Assembly (NCBI GenBank): GCA_934630905.1
Contig: CAKTXN010000044.1
Span: 1-15,034, forward strand
DNA from: an uncultured Eggerthellaceae bacterium
GTDB taxonomy: Bacteria; Actinomycetota; Coriobacteriia; Coriobacteriales; Eggerthellaceae
Direction of reading: 5' to 3'
Length of the DNA: 15,034 bases
Shown here: positions 14,817-15,034 of the stretch, in pieces
Position numbering within the stretch: the first letter of the stretch is position 1
Layout: each line of letters opens with the position of its first letter
The notes under the pieces: generated by a model
What the model was told of the DNA's origin: nothing
Databases searched by the model: none
The model's input: the letters and a program-made list of their open reading frames with translations, nothing else
Program-made: the position numbers and the translations under genes

Positions 14817-15034
14817 GTGAACGGTCTGAACGGTCTGGGCGCGTCGGCAACGGCGGAAGGGAAGACCGTCGTCATCGGCTGCGACATGTACGCGCCGTAT
14901 ACCTATAAAAACGGAACGGGCGAGTTTGTCGGCGTGGATGTGGATTTTGCCACGGAAGCGTTCGGCAGGCTGGGCTATGCGGTGCAGTTCCGGGAGATCG
15001 TCTGGGAAAATAAGCAGAGCTATCTGGACAGCGG
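14817..15034 (+). CDS. Partial family-3 solute-binding domain protein (runs off window)
   Basis: This is the only plus-strand coding signal in the window. From a GTG at 14817 the frame stays open to the edge (72 codons plus 2 bases). It encodes the first part of a periplasmic-type binding domain: KTVVIGCDMYAPYTYK (16-31), then GEFVGVDVDFATEAFGRLGY (35-54) and IVWENKQSYLDS (61-72). This matches the opening of amino-acid ABC-transporter binding proteins and of sensor proteins with an extracellular binding domain. The start is not certain. The frame continues upstream to a stop near 14697 without an ATG, no Shine-Dalgarno sequence precedes the GTG, and no signal peptide is encoded. A 9-base direct repeat (AACGGTCTG twice, 14820-14837) lies at the beginning. 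A 5'-truncated gene or an assembly join is possible. Confidence 0.65.
   Translation, partial: MNGLNGLGASATAEGKTVVIGCDMYAPYTYKNGTGEFVGVDVDFATEAFGRLGYAVQFREIVWENKQSYLDS

Noticed and set aside
14659..14850. 63-codon minus-strand open frame upstream of rimP
   Set aside because: It spans the rimP promoter and leader hairpin and has no homology that I recognise.

Overview
The window looks like chromosome of a Gram-positive actinobacterium of moderate G+C (about half). The class Coriobacteriia (Eggerthellaceae and relatives) is my best guess. The basis is the gene order rimP-nusA-ylxR-infB-rbfA-DHH-truB-ribF, the frequent GTG starts, and a long Ala/Glu/Lys/Arg-rich N-terminal linker in IF2. This placement comes from gene content and has not been confirmed by a database search.

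Layout, left to right. All 13 complete genes lie on the minus strand, so transcription runs right to left. (1) azlD and azlC (25-1177) encode a two-subunit exporter of branched-chain amino acids. A promoter sits so close to the azlC start that the mRNA may be leaderless. (2) dgt (dNTP triphosphohydrolase) and mtnA (methylthioribose-1-phosphate isomerase) occupy 1383-3581, probably as an mtnA-dgt transcript ending at a hairpin directly after dgt. (3) hppA (3763-5907) encodes a membrane proton/sodium-pumping pyrophosphatase of the K+-dependent type. It has its own promoter, a structured leader and a clear intrinsic terminator. (4) A large operon of eight genes (6146-14637) covers transcription and translation: rimP, nusA, ylxR, infB, rbfA, an NrnA-type DHH phosphoesterase, truB and ribF. 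Its genes serve ribosome maturation (RimP, RbfA), transcription elongation/termination (NusA), translation initiation (IF2), RNA turnover (NrnA-like), tRNA pseudouridylation (TruB) and FMN/FAD synthesis (RibF). A promoter with a perfect TATAAT lies upstream of rimP, and a terminator-like hairpin stands in the leader. (5) The right end (14817-15034) carries the beginning of a plus-strand family-3 solute-binding domain. It has no visible signal peptide or ribosome binding site, and it runs off the window.

Most of the window is ordinary housekeeping sequence, and I did not find a convincing new multi-gene system. The points most worth checking are a Cys/His zinc-ribbon-like tail on NusA, possible attenuation in the rimP-nusA leader, nested hairpins at the 5' end of the hppA mRNA, a strong RNA hairpin splitting the nusA operon between rbfA and the DHH gene, a possible leaderless azlC, and the abrupt solute-binding fragment at the right edge, which may be a truncated gene or an assembly join. 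Six of the 13 complete genes start with GTG by my choice of starts (azlC, dgt, hppA, truB, nusA, rimP).
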